DNA from: Candidatus Saccharibacteria bacterium oral taxon 488 | GTDB lineage: Bacteria; Patescibacteriota; Saccharimonadia; Saccharimonadales; Saccharimonadaceae | NCBI GenBank assembly: GCA_010202645.1 | Contig: CP047920.1 | Span: 496,001 to 560,000 of the forward strand | Length of the DNA: 64,000 bases | Direction of reading: 5' to 3' | In this document: positions 26,058 to 33,885 of the stretch, one piece after another | How the letters are laid out: each line of letters opens with the position of its first letter | How positions within the stretch are numbered: the first letter of the stretch is position 1 | The notes under the pieces: generated by a model | Told to the model about the DNA's origin: nothing | Seen by the model: the letters and a program-made list of their open reading frames with translations, nothing else | Databases searched by the model: none | Program-made: the position numbers and the translations under genes

Positions 26058-27101
26058 TTAAAACTGCTCCAAAAAGTCCAGCTTGCCGCTCTCAAAATGC
26101 CGCACGTCCTCGATGCCGTATTTCATCATCACCAGCCGGTCAATGCCGCAGCCAAAGGCAAAGCCGGTGTATTCATTTGGATCGATATCGGCAGCCCGTA
26201 GCACATTCGGATGAATCATGCCGCAGCCCAAGAGTTCGATCCAGCCTTCGCCCGAGCAAACTTTACAATCCGGATTTTTGCCCTCACAGAACGGACAGCT
26301 CAGCGCAAATTCAAAGCTCGGTTCAGTGAACGGGAAATAAAACGGATTGACGCGCACATCAAGTTTCTTGCCGTAATATTCCTGCAAAAACTCTTGCAGC
26401 GTCGCGATGAGGTTGCCGACATTGACCCCTCTGGCAACATACACACCCTCAACTTGATAGAACGTATGCTCGTGCCGTGCATCCAAATCTTCGTTACGAA
26501 ACACCCGGTCAGGCACGATGGCAGCGATCGCCTCGCCGTTTGCTAAATTGCCGTGATATTTTTTCAACACGCGGTTTTGCATGGTCGAGGTGTGCGCCGG
26601 CGCGATCAAACGGTCGCCATTAGCGTCAGTCTCTTCGGTCATGAAGGTATCGTAATCATCACGTGCTGGGTGGCCTTTCGGGAAGTTCAAGCTCTCGAAC
26701 ATATGGAATTGATCGTCAATTTCACGCGACTCTTCCGTCACGAAACCCATGCGATTGAAAATGTCAGAGATGCGGTCAATCTCGCGCATCAATGGATGAA
26801 TCGTACCGCGCTCGCTCGGCAGCAAACTAGGGCGCGGGGCATTGACGTCCATCGGCGCTGTCACGTCAATTGGCGGCAAGTCAACTTTCGATAGTTCATT
26901 CTCACGAGCCGTAACTGCCCGTTCCAATTCCTGCTTCAATTCATTAACTTTCTTACCAAACGCTCCGCGCTCTTCGGCTGGCAACGTCGCAATAGTGCCA
27001 TATAGCTCCCGCAGCTCCGCACTCCGCAACGCACTGCGCGGTTCAGCCGCCTCGGCTACGCGCGATAATAATAGTGATCGAACTTCCTCTAACGTTTCCA
27101 T
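26058..27101 (-). CDS. pheS: Phenylalanyl-tRNA synthetase alpha subunit
   Basis: Catalytic chain. 347 aa with an N-terminal coiled-coil arm (about 1-80), class II motif 2 (DARHEHTFYQVEGVYV near 210) and motif 3 (FGCGIDRLVMMKYG near 315). A CPFCEG...CKVC cysteine pair near 265-278 looks like a small zinc knuckle. The ATG lies one base after the stop of the upstream small membrane-protein gene, which carries the promoter. Confidence 0.96.
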   Translation of the reverse strand: METLEEVRSLLLSRVAEAAEPRSALRSAELRELYGTIATLPAEERGAFGKKVNELKQELERAVTARENELSKVDLPPIDVTAPMDVNAPRPSLLPSERGTIHPLMREIDRISDIFNRMGFVTEESREIDDQFHMFESLNFPKGHPARDDYDTFMTEETDANGDRLIAPAHTSTMQNRVLKKYHGNLANGEAIAAIVPDRVFRNEDLDARHEHTFYQVEGVYVARGVNVGNLIATLQEFLQEYYGKKLDVRVNPFYFPFTEPSFEFALSCPFCEGKNPDCKVCSGEGWIELLGCGMIHPNVLRAADIDPNEYTGFAFGCGIDRLVMMKYGIEDVRHFESGKLDFLEQF

Positions 27102-27102
27102 G

Positions 27103-27339
27103 TCATCGCCCCTGCATTAAAAACATACCGACAACCACGGCCGCCATGATCACAATTATAATCCAGGCCGGTGCCAGCGTCGTCGTCTGCTTCGTATCTT
27201 CCAAATATTTTACATCCTCTACGCCGTCTAGGCTGGCTTTTTCCTGGAGACCCGACGCTTTCGCCTTTTCGCGTAGTTCCGCCGCAATGCGCTCTTGCAG
27301 CTCACTGCGCTGATCGTTCTGATTTACAAATAATCCCAT
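27103..27339 (-). CDS. Small single-span membrane protein upstream of pheS
   Basis: 78 aa: a charged, Lys/Glu/Ala-rich first half and one membrane segment near the C-terminus (about 55-74). No family known. It is the first gene of the pheS operon and is translated from a leaderless start. Confidence 0.65.
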   Translation of the reverse strand: MGLFVNQNDQRSELQERIAAELREKAKASGLQEKASLDGVEDVKYLEDTKQTTTLAPAWIIIVIMAAVVVGMFLMQGR

Positions 27340-27345
27340 AACCTT

Positions 27346-27351
27346 AGTATA
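27346..27351 (-). promoter_or_regulatory. Leaderless extended -10 of the pheS operon
   Basis: TGC-TATACT on the minus strand, six bases before the ATG at 27339. It lies just ten bases from the divergent -10 of the aquaporin gene. Confidence 0.7.
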
Positions 27352-27361
27352 GCAGATATGT

Positions 27362-27367
27362 TATAAT
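27362..27367 (+). promoter_or_regulatory. Extended -10 of the aquaporin gene
   Basis: TGT-TATAAT. The start codon is 28 bases downstream and has its own AAGGAGGG site, so this is a conventional led promoter next to a leaderless divergent one. Confidence 0.65.
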
Positions 27368-27395
27368 GGCAGTAATAGTACAGTAAGGAGGGACT

Positions 27396-28391
27396 ATGGC
27401 CACGAAGAAGACTACTAAAAAGGCCGCGACTGCAAAATCCAGTCCAAAGAAGACGACTGCTGCAGCTGCTACATCGAAAACAACCGTAACGCGCGTCACC
27501 AGCAAGGCTGAGACGAAAAAACCAGAGGTCAAATCGACTGCTGTTAAACCCGTCAGAACTAGCTCGCCGCGCAAAAAATTAGATACCAAGTTACCGCGCA
27601 ATCTCGTCAATATCGTACTCGCCGAAGTTGCTGGTACGTTCATCTTGACGCTAGTCGCCTTGTTCTCGGCATATATGATGACACCGTTTTACGTTGGCCT
27701 CGCACTTGTCGTGCTGGTTCTCGGTATCGGTGCAATATCTGGTGCACACATTAACCCAGCTGTCACGTTCGGTCTCTGGACCATGCGCAAACTCAAAACT
27801 GTGCTCGTACCATTCTACTGGGCAGCACAATTTCTCGGCGCAATGGCTGCCGTTGTCTTGATGGGAGCAATTTCATCAGGTAGCTTCGTCATTAACTTTG
27901 ACCAATTTACCACTTTCTCGTGGGCGATCTTTGCCGTCGAGCTCGTCGGTATGGCGGTCTTTATGTTCGGGGTGAGCGCCGCCCTGTCACGCACTGATCT
28001 CAAGAACACCAGCAGAGCCGTAGTCATCGGTATGTCATTGACGCTTGGCCTCGTCGTTAGCGGTGCATTGCTACCACTCGCCCAAAATGCTGCTGTTCAA
28101 AAGTACCAAGAAGAGCAGGCAAATGCGACTCGGCAAACTCAGCAATCAAAAGACCAGCGCACCTACCCACGCGAAGTGTATATCAGCGGTGCGACACTGA
28201 ACCCAGCAGTTGCTCTGGCGGTGACTGAAAAGACTAACTCACAGCTACAAAACGCCTCAGCACCAGCACAGAAAACAGAAAAAATGTATACCCGCCTCAG
28301 CCTTGAGGTAATCGCTGCAACCCTCGTTGGCGCAGCGCTCGGCGGTAACTTGTTCCTGCTGATCGGCTACCGCAATAAGGTTGAAGAATAA
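27396..28391 (+). CDS. Aquaporin/glycerol facilitator with basic N-terminal tail
   Basis: MIP-family channel for water or small solutes. Both NPA half-helices are present: HINPAVTFG near residue 119 and LNPAVALAV near 270, with six membrane spans between about 70 and 325. The first ~65 residues are a Lys/Ala/Thr/Ser-rich tail (KKTTKKAATAKSS and similar) that looks like histone H1-type DNA-binding tails, which is unusual for a MIP channel. The 331 aa are longer than the usual 230-280 because of this tail and a polar loop near 235-260. A strong AAGGAGGG precedes the ATG. Confidence 0.92.
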   Translation: MATKKTTKKAATAKSSPKKTTAAAATSKTTVTRVTSKAETKKPEVKSTAVKPVRTSSPRKKLDTKLPRNLVNIVLAEVAGTFILTLVALFSAYMMTPFYVGLALVVLVLGIGAISGAHINPAVTFGLWTMRKLKTVLVPFYWAAQFLGAMAAVVLMGAISSGSFVINFDQFTTFSWAIFAVELVGMAVFMFGVSAALSRTDLKNTSRAVVIGMSLTLGLVVSGALLPLAQNAAVQKYQEEQANATRQTQQSKDQRTYPREVYISGATLNPAVALAVTEKTNSQLQNASAPAQKTEKMYTRLSLEVIAATLVGAALGGNLFLLIGYRNKVEE

Positions 28392-28415
28392 TTCTCTTCC
28401 TCGGTAGTTACCGTA

Positions 28416-28441
28416 TCCCCGCCCGCTTGGCGGGGATTTTT
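28416..28441. terminator. Intrinsic terminator of the aquaporin gene
   Basis: TCCCCGCC / GGCGGGGA stem with a 5-base loop followed by TTTTT, between the convergent aquaporin and rmuC genes. Confidence 0.85.
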
Positions 28442-28451
28442 GGTGAGACAA

Positions 28452-29522
28452 TTATTCTTCCTGCGCCGGTCGGTCGATCAGTTCTGGCTGCACTTGATGA
28501 TCACCGCCAGCGATCCGCACCACGTCTTTATCAATCTTGCCCAGCTCTTTATACGAATTATTATAATGCCCGACGGTGGTACTAAGACTCTTGCCCATCT
28601 TGGTCATCAGCTCATCAAACTTTTTGATATGCACACCCAGCTGACCGACACGCACCTGAATGTCCTTGGCCTGCTCTTCAATTTGTAAACTCCTCAGACC
28701 CTGCAACACCGTCTGTAAATACGCCAAAAAGCTAGTCGGACTGACGATGATCACCCGCTTGTCACGAAAGGCGTATTCGATCAAGTCGCGACTCGAACCG
28801 CCCGCACCAACATTGTTGATAAGTAGGTCATAATATAGCGACTCTGACGGAATAAACATAAAGGCAAAGTCCATGGTGTTCTCACGCGGGCGAATATATT
28901 TGCTAGTCTCGTCAATGCGCCCCTTCAGATCAGTCTTCACCTTATTCAACCACAGCTCACGCTCAGCTTTGGTCTCGGCGTTGATCATCCGGTTGTAATT
29001 TTCCAAGCTAAACTTACTATCCACCGGCAAAATCTGCCCCTTGTCTAGAAAAATAACTGCATCAACAATCTCGCCATCCTTGAAGCGATATTGCATCTGA
29101 AACTGCTTGGCTGGCAGCACATTATCCAGCACGCTTTCCAGGTAAAACTCGCCGAACACGCCGCGTTGCTTGGGATTTTGCAGGACGTTCTGCAGGGTTT
29201 TCAGGTCAGTCGCCACGTCGACCACCCGCTTGTTTGTTTCATCCAACTTGGCCAGCCGCTGTGTTACGTCGGCCACCAACTTGGCACTTTCCGACAACTG
29301 CTTTTGGACTGAGGTTTGCACCTGAGCGTTACTACGCTCGAGTTTATCACTGACTGATTCATTCAGTTTGGCGATGGTTCGCCCCAGTTCCACCACGTCA
29401 GTTTTGATGAGCTCGACCGATGATTGCTGCTTCAGCTCGCCTAGCTTTGATTGCAGCACAAACAGCATCGCGCCTAAACCCATAACGATAATAACCAAGA
29501 GAATAATGATAATGATTTCCAT
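28452..29522 (-). CDS. rmuC: RmuC-family DNA recombination protein
   Basis: 356 aa: an N-terminal membrane segment (about 2-22), a coiled coil (about 25-110), and the RmuC nuclease-like core (about 115-320) with FGEFYLESVLDN near 124 and the KFSLENYNRM stretch near 170. RmuC proteins limit inversions and act in DNA recombination. The start is leaderless. Confidence 0.9.
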   Translation of the reverse strand: MEIIIIILLVIIVMGLGAMLFVLQSKLGELKQQSSVELIKTDVVELGRTIAKLNESVSDKLERSNAQVQTSVQKQLSESAKLVADVTQRLAKLDETNKRVVDVATDLKTLQNVLQNPKQRGVFGEFYLESVLDNVLPAKQFQMQYRFKDGEIVDAVIFLDKGQILPVDSKFSLENYNRMINAETKAERELWLNKVKTDLKGRIDETSKYIRPRENTMDFAFMFIPSESLYYDLLINNVGAGGSSRDLIEYAFRDKRVIIVSPTSFLAYLQTVLQGLRSLQIEEQAKDIQVRVGQLGVHIKKFDELMTKMGKSLSTTVGHYNNSYKELGKIDKDVVRIAGGDHQVQPELIDRPAQEE

Positions 29523-29528
29523 ACTCTT

Positions 29529-29557
29529 AGTGTACAGGTATTACAGAGCCAAGACAA
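29529..29557 (-). promoter_or_regulatory. Leaderless promoter of rmuC
   Basis: TTGTCT (29552-29557), 17-base spacer, TACACT (29529-29534), then six bases to the ATG at 29522. Confidence 0.6.
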
Positions 29558-30035
29558 CTCGTGCCAAAATCACAAACAGTGTCATAAATAAAATTGCTGC
29601 CGCATTACCGCGAATACGATTCAACCACATTGCGGTTGCGTACACGAAGCCAAACGCCACGGTTGTTACCATCAGCGACAACCACCACGCCTCGGCAGTC
29701 GAGACGCCAACACCCCACAGTGCACCAACCGCCGCGAGTACCACGAGCAGCGGCCGCCGAACTCGATTGAGGGCGATAATTGGTACGAGCATAACGCTGA
29801 CCAATACCAGCGCAACGTAGGCACCGATTTGCGCACTGTTCGTACACATTGACGGGTCGGCCGTCGGACCGCAAATAATCTGCTTTAGGATAAAGCGATC
29901 GAGCGCCAGGGCGATCAGCCATGTCACGACACCGCCAATCATACCGCTGCTGACAACTCGCCAGAACACCGCCGGCGTCACAGGAAACATATAGTCTGAT
30001 TCTTCCTCGTGAAAAACTTTTTCAAACCACTTCAC
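29541..30035 (-). CDS. Membrane protein of unknown function
   Basis: 164 aa from a GTG at 30035, with about four membrane segments (near 27-48, 68-90, 95-115, 120-162). The open frame reaches 30161 but would then overlap the upstream PAP2 gene. The GTG lies nine bases after an extended TGC-TATAGT -10, so 30035 is preferred. No family recognised. Confidence 0.55.
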   Translation of the reverse strand: MKWFEKVFHEEESDYMFPVTPAVFWRVVSSGMIGGVVTWLIALALDRFILKQIICGPTADPSMCTNSAQIGAYVALVLVSVMLVPIIALNRVRRPLLVVLAAVGALWGVGVSTAEAWWLSLMVTTVAFGFVYATAMWLNRIRGNAAAILFMTLFVILARVVLAL

Positions 30036-30044
30036 AATACTATA

Positions 30045-30050
30045 ACTATA
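30045..30050 (-). promoter_or_regulatory. Extended -10 before the 164-aa membrane protein
   Basis: TGC-TATAGT on the minus strand, nine bases from the GTG start. This predicts a leader of at most a few bases. Confidence 0.5.
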
Positions 30051-30075
30051 GCAGTAACTTGATAAAACCGCAACC

Positions 30076-30558
30076 CTATTTTGCAGTGCGTGACGTCTGT
30101 CGCAATGGCATATACCAGAATATACCCGCCCAGGCGATAATGAGCCCCCCAGCCACATCAAGCGGCGTATGCACCAGCGCCACCACCCGCCCTATACCAA
30201 CCAGTAGCGTCATCACCAAACAGGCCACGGCCCACCCTCGACACTTCGCGCCGAACCACACCGCCAACGTGATGGCCATCGTAAACAGGGCGTGATCGGA
30301 CGGGAAACCCGGATTATCCAAAAACGAGGCGCCGGCGCTCACGCCTGCTAGCTCAAACGGACGGAGGCCTGATGGCTGATATAGCAACCCAATAATTTTT
30401 GCTACGACAAACGCCGTCAGCCCTGCCATCAGCACTCGCATATACACCTGATAGCGCTGGCCTCGCGGTACGTGTCGGATGAGCGTATACATCCCGATCA
30501 ACACCACCGGGATCACCAGCCCGTCGGCAATAATTTTCACCATCCATGAGATATCCAT
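30076..30558 (-). CDS. PAP2-superfamily phosphatase (membrane)
   Basis: 160 aa with several membrane spans and the PAP2 signatures: LRPFE near 67, PSDHA near 92 and GRVVALVHTPLDVAGG near 125-140. The likely role is lipid phosphate or undecaprenyl pyrophosphate dephosphorylation in envelope synthesis (family knowledge). The frame is open to 30681, but the ATG at 30558 lies seven bases after a full promoter, so the shorter protein is preferred; the longer frame would also run into the tRNA gene. Confidence 0.85.
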   Translation of the reverse strand: MDISWMVKIIADGLVIPVVLIGMYTLIRHVPRGQRYQVYMRVLMAGLTAFVVAKIIGLLYQPSGLRPFELAGVSAGASFLDNPGFPSDHALFTMAITLAVWFGAKCRGWAVACLVMTLLVGIGRVVALVHTPLDVAGGLIIAWAGIFWYMPLRQTSRTAK

Positions 30559-30565
30559 AAGCCCC

Positions 30566-30593
30566 ATTATACCCTGCTGGGCGTCGGCGTCAA
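30566..30593 (-). promoter_or_regulatory. Leaderless promoter of the PAP2 gene
   Basis: TTGACG (30588-30593), 16-base spacer, TATAAT (30566-30571), seven bases to the ATG at 30558. Confidence 0.7.
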
Positions 30594-30615
30594 ACCCCGA
30601 GCTCGGCCTGCCGAC

Positions 30616-30644
30616 TTGCGCCGCTTTACCGTTCGTAGTATAAT
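30616..30644 (+). promoter_or_regulatory. Promoter of tRNA-Gln
   Basis: TTGCGC (30616-30621), 17-base spacer, TATAAT (30639-30644), about a dozen bases before the mature tRNA 5' end. Confidence 0.7.
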
Positions 30645-30655
30645 CAGACACGCAT

Positions 30656-30730
30656 TGGGGATTCGCCAAGTGGTAAGGCACCGGGTTCTGGTCCCGGCAT
30701 TCGGGGGTTCGAATCCCTCATCCCCAGCCA
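30656..30730 (+). tRNA. tRNA-Gln (anticodon CTG)
   Basis: A complete cloverleaf. The 7-bp acceptor stem is TGGGGAT/ATCCCCA, the anticodon stem is CCGGG/CCCGG with loop TTCTGGT (anticodon CTG, reading CAG), and the T-loop is GTTCGAATC. The discriminator is G and CCA is encoded. It has its own promoter and terminator and is the only tRNA gene found in the window. Confidence 0.95.
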
Positions 30731-30738
30731 AGAAAAAG

Positions 30739-30763
30739 GATTGACGTTTTGTCAATCTTTTTT
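30739..30763 (+). terminator. Terminator of tRNA-Gln
   Basis: GATTGAC / GTCAATC stem with a 5-base loop followed by six T. It overlaps the 3' end of the convergent membrane-protein gene. Confidence 0.85.
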
Positions 30764-31255
30764 CTTACACTTTGGTTTGGTATGATCTTTGCGAGCAGTT
30801 GATGTTTCTTGAGATTTTACCGTGGTTGTCGCGCCACCCTGGCCGAAACCGCTTGCCCATATCGCCAAAATCCACACGCCGGCCAGGAACAGGAGCGACC
30901 AGCTACCGCCCGGTAGGTCAAACGTCGCCCCAAATATCATTGACACTCCGTGACAGAACGCCATGCTTTCTAGCAGCGTCAACAGTAGTAGCGCCACGAT
31001 GCCCATCATGGCACTGACCTTTCTCAATCTAGCCGATATATCCATGGCTAGCAGGAATGGCAACGCCCCAATCTCTGCGACAACGAGAACGATGGCGCAC
31101 ACTGCCGCCATCACGCTCGGCAATCCAGCGAGCATTGATGGAAACTTATCAAACGAAAACAGCTGGCTCAAGACGATGACGAGAATGTATCCGGCAACGA
31201 TGAACCGTATAATTTGCACAACTGACATTGGTCGTTGGGTTGATGTTTTCTTCAT
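30752..31255 (-). CDS. Four-span membrane protein of unknown function
   Basis: 167 aa with about four hydrophobic segments (near 12-32, 42-65, 78-100, 110-135) and a very basic C-terminal tail (KPKCKKKD). The stop codon lies inside the tRNA terminator stem. No family recognised. Leaderless start. Confidence 0.65.
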   Translation of the reverse strand: MKKTSTQRPMSVVQIIRFIVAGYILVIVLSQLFSFDKFPSMLAGLPSVMAAVCAIVLVVAEIGALPFLLAMDISARLRKVSAMMGIVALLLLTLLESMAFCHGVSMIFGATFDLPGGSWSLLFLAGVWILAIWASGFGQGGATTTVKSQETSTARKDHTKPKCKKKD

Positions 31256-31261
31256 AGGTAC

Positions 31262-31290
31262 AGTATACCGCCCTACTCCAAAAAGCTCAA
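31262..31290 (-). promoter_or_regulatory. Leaderless promoter of the 167-aa membrane protein
   Basis: TTGAGC (31285-31290), 17-base spacer, TATACT (31262-31267), six bases to the ATG at 31255. Confidence 0.65.
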
Positions 31291-31316
31291 GCTTGTTGTA
31301 TTATTTACTAAAATAC

Positions 31317-31345
31317 TTGCTTTTTTGATAAAAAACACGTACAGT
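31317..31345 (+). promoter_or_regulatory. Promoter of a candidate small RNA
   Basis: TTGCTT (31317-31322), 17-base spacer, TACAGT (31340-31345). No start codon with a usable frame follows before the terminator at 31446. Confidence 0.45.
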
Positions 31346-31351
31346 AGCAAC

Positions 31352-31446
31352 AAGCGAACGATACAAAAACAAACACTACTGACGTTTCTTTCGCTCTACG
31401 ACATCCACCACAACAAAATACCGTTACGAATGTGTAGCGGTATTTT
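31352..31446 (+). ncRNA. Candidate small RNA
   Basis: About 95 nt bounded by a promoter and a hairpin. The 3' end is AAAATACCG/CGGTATTTT (31415-31446), which reads as an intrinsic terminator. An inner pair AGCGAA/TTCGCT gives a second stem. No open frame was found. It lies between two divergent genes, upstream of the ParB-like gene. No known RNA family was recognised. Confidence 0.4.
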
Positions 31447-31468
31447 CCGTTGTTGGATAAATCACAAC

Positions 31469-31480
31469 GCTATATATAGC
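31469..31480. promoter_or_regulatory. Perfect 12-bp palindrome at the ParB-like promoter
   Basis: GCTATATATAGC is fully self-complementary and lies at the -35 position of the promoter of the ParB-like gene. It is a candidate operator, possibly bound by the HTH-containing product itself (inference). Confidence 0.4.
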
Positions 31481-31490
31481 GTATACATGC

Positions 31491-31496
31491 TATAGT
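31491..31496 (+). promoter_or_regulatory. Leaderless extended -10 of the ParB-like gene
   Basis: TGC-TATAGT, six bases, ATG at 31503. Confidence 0.7.
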
Positions 31497-31502
31497 AACA
31501 AT

Positions 31503-32627
31503 ATGAAAGAACATTGTGATCTGAGAGGGTTTGTTGAGTTTGGTCCAAAAAATACCGCACCCGTACCATTATCTGCCATTAACGAAATTGAGCAGATTCG
31601 TAAAACCTATGACAAGCAGGCAATTACCGAGCTCGCGACTTCAATCGTTCACGAGGAAGACGGCAACACTTGGTTCGATATGTACAATCCTCTCCTAGCC
31701 ACCTACCTCACACCAGATGAGACTAGACAATACCTCAAGGAACACGCTGCGTTTCATAAAGGATCTCAGTCAATTGATGATCTCACACCAGATGATGATG
31801 GCAACTACGTCATTCTAATCTCCGGACATCGTCGTAAACGCGCTATCGAGCAGTTGCTGAGCCAACATGGCATTGCACCGGAGTGCGCTCTAGTAAATGT
31901 CAATCTTCGCCGTGGAATTACCTTTGAGGAAGCACTCATTGCCCAAGTGCGCGAGAACACACACGAGAAAGTGTCGCCTACTGAAACCGCCAAATATATT
32001 GAGCAACTACATACCTACCTCGAGAATAAAGAGGGGGCACAGCCAACCTACAGGCGACTGTCTATGATGACCGGGATCAGCGAGGGTATCATTAGTACTG
32101 CTCTACGATTTCAACGCTTACCGGAAAGCATCCGAAGACTTGCCACCACTCATGGTGATATCCTCCCTTACTCGACTCTCGTAAGGCTCGAGCCACTAAT
32201 GCGCAAACGAGGTGAGCTGTATGATAAACTATCCTTGCTCGGGCAAACCATGGACGGAGAAGATTGTAAGACCTATGTCGAGAATCACCTGCATATCGTG
32301 GCGAATACCATTGTTGAAGGCCTCCTTAGCGCCAAGAAGCGCAATCACTATATTCAACAGCAGATTAGCGACCTAGAACTACGAATTATCAATGCCCAGC
32401 CCAGCTTTGACCTTATAGCAGAAACCAGCTCTGGAGCTCAGCGAAAGGCATCAGAGATCCGCCTCGGTAAGACAGCCGTATCGGCCATGCGGCATGCCTG
32501 TCGAGACGATCCAAGAAATATGCCACCCGAACAGCTAGCTGAACTCGAGGAGTTCGTCGCAAAAGCCAAGGCATTAGCGACTCCTGCTGTCAATGGCTAC
32601 GAACAAGAGTCGCTGCTATCCGCCTAA
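31503..32627 (+). CDS. ParB-like DNA-binding protein
   Basis: 374 aa. A ParB/Sulfiredoxin-type domain includes the GHRRKRAIEQ nucleotide-binding motif near residue 108 and QVRENTHEKVSPTETAKYI near 148-166. The helix-turn-helix follows (YRRLSMMTGISEGIISTALR near 183-202). The C-terminal 130 residues are helical. No parA or parS-like repeat is adjacent, so it is probably a stand-alone ParB-fold regulator rather than the chromosome partition protein. It is single, leaderless, and has a palindrome at its promoter. The 3' end overlaps the convergent trmD by four bases. Confidence 0.8.
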   Translation: MKEHCDLRGFVEFGPKNTAPVPLSAINEIEQIRKTYDKQAITELATSIVHEEDGNTWFDMYNPLLATYLTPDETRQYLKEHAAFHKGSQSIDDLTPDDDGNYVILISGHRRKRAIEQLLSQHGIAPECALVNVNLRRGITFEEALIAQVRENTHEKVSPTETAKYIEQLHTYLENKEGAQPTYRRLSMMTGISEGIISTALRFQRLPESIRRLATTHGDILPYSTLVRLEPLMRKRGELYDKLSLLGQTMDGEDCKTYVENHLHIVANTIVEGLLSAKKRNHYIQQQISDLELRIINAQPSFDLIAETSSGAQRKASEIRLGKTAVSAMRHACRDDPRNMPPEQLAELEEFVAKAKALATPAVNGYEQESLLSA

Positions 32628-33283
32628 TCAACAGTTGCTTTTTGCGACTGCTGTTTGCGCCACTCGGCGATTTTGCCGTGATGCCCGCTCAGTAAGACTT
32701 CCGGTACTCGCAAGTCATTAAATACCTCTGGCCGAGTATACTGCGGATACTCGAGCGTCTCGCCGTCTGAGAAGCTCTCAATCTCCGCTGACATTGCACC
32801 GCCCAGCACACCTGGCAGCAGCCGCACGATCGAGTCAATGATGGTCATTGCCGGCAGCTCACCACCAGTCAGCACAAAATCACCGATACTCCACTGCTCA
32901 TCCACGAGTTCCATAATACGCTCGTCAACACCCTCATATCGCCCACAGATTATGATGAGCCCCTGGCAATCATCCGCCGCCGTGCGCGCCATCGCCTGCC
33001 GCCAGCGCCGACCGCGCGGGCTCATCAGGACAACCTTCGCGCTCTCATCGCGCGACCTGGCAAATTCCACCGCCCGCCACAACGGCTCAATCATTAGTAG
33101 CATCCCATCGCCGCCGCCATATGGCGTATCATCCACCTGGCGGCGCGGGCCCAGGCCAAATTCACGCAAGTTCACCGTCTCGAGTGAAACGATACCATCT
33201 TTTTGCGCCTTCCACATCATAGAATTTTCAAACACCCCAGAGAACATTTCGGGAAACAGGGTAATGACTTGAAATTTTCGCAT
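32624..33283 (-). CDS. trmD: tRNA (guanine-N1)-methyltransferase TrmD
   Basis: Methylates G37 of tRNAs that read CNN and CGG codons, preventing frameshifts. 219 aa with the SPOUT trefoil-knot signatures LMSPRGRRW near 83, IIICGRYEGVDER near 106 and SIGDFVLTGGELPA near 128. The frame begins at 33292, but that ATG overlaps the -10; the ATG at 33283 (MRKFQVITLFPEMF) matches the family start. Confidence 0.95.
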   Translation of the reverse strand: MRKFQVITLFPEMFSGVFENSMMWKAQKDGIVSLETVNLREFGLGPRRQVDDTPYGGGDGMLLMIEPLWRAVEFARSRDESAKVVLMSPRGRRWRQAMARTAADDCQGLIIICGRYEGVDERIMELVDEQWSIGDFVLTGGELPAMTIIDSIVRLLPGVLGGAMSAEIESFSDGETLEYPQYTRPEVFNDLRVPEVLLSGHHGKIAEWRKQQSQKATVD

Positions 33284-33290
33284 ACCCTTC

Positions 33291-33320
33291 ATTATACCGC
33301 GCCCACATAAAAACCACCAA
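33291..33320 (-). promoter_or_regulatory. Leaderless promoter of trmD
   Basis: TTGGTG (33315-33320), 18-base spacer, TATAAT (33291-33296), seven bases to the ATG at 33283. Confidence 0.65.
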
Positions 33321-33349
33321 AAAACCGCCCTTTAGCTAGGCGGTTTTTT
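33319..33349 (-). terminator. Terminator downstream of khpA
   Basis: CCGCC/GGCGG stem with flanking A6 and T6 runs, a symmetric bidirectional terminator. It separates khpA from the trmD promoter. A second imperfect hairpin (CAATGG/CCATTG within GCTCT/AGAGC, 33362-33394) lies just before it in the khpA 3' region. Confidence 0.8.
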
Positions 33350-33431
33350 AGCACAAATAAGGCTCTCAATGGTTACCCATTGCTCGCATAGAGCTGTTCT
33401 CGCATATTGTCTGTGCTTGAACTAGTTATGA

Positions 33432-33824
33432 TTATATATCAAGATCATCCAGTTCTGCAAGCTCTTTTCGAGCATTTTCTGCATAAGAAGAGTTATTTTC
33501 CACAGTTTCATCTGTTGAGTTGTCCACAGAATCATCGTCTGAAGCGGCAGCCGTAGCCTGCTTGGCACTCGTAAAGCCGTCGTTATTGACAATTTTCAGG
33601 TTATAGCGCGCATCATTTTTCGTCCCCAATGCCCTAAGCAGCGTCCGCAGGCTCTGTGCCGTACCGCCACGCTTGCCGATGACCCGACCGAGATCCTCTG
33701 GGTTGACCGTCAGCGTGAGCAACACTCCCTTTTCATCAATCAAACGCTCGACGACGACATCTTCTGGATGCCCAACCAGCGCCTTTACTACGTATTCTAC
33801 AAATTGCTGATCTATCGTTGACAT
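33432..33824 (-). CDS. khpA: KH-domain RNA-binding protein KhpA
   Basis: 130 aa from the ATG at 33824, which has an AAGGAGGG site. A single type II KH domain (about 1-78) includes the GxxG loop in RVIGKRGGTAQ near 47. After it comes an Asp/Ser/Asn-rich acidic tail of about 50 residues that standard KhpA (about 80 aa) lacks. KhpA with KhpB affects RNA turnover and cell elongation in Gram-positives. The longer open frame (to 33956) would overlap mltG and is rejected. Confidence 0.88.
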   Translation of the reverse strand: MSTIDQQFVEYVVKALVGHPEDVVVERLIDEKGVLLTLTVNPEDLGRVIGKRGGTAQSLRTLLRALGTKNDARYNLKIVNNDGFTSAKQATAAASDDDSVDNSTDETVENNSSYAENARKELAELDDLDI

Positions 33825-33855
33825 ACTGCCCCTCCTTGGAATTAACTGTACTCCT

Positions 33856-33861
33856 AGTATA
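33856..33861 (-). promoter_or_regulatory. Extended -10 of khpA
   Basis: TGC-TATACT on the minus strand, about 31 bases before the ATG. The leader contains AAGGAGGG. Confidence 0.6.
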
Positions 33862-33885
33862 GCATAGGCGATTTGCCGAGGGCAA

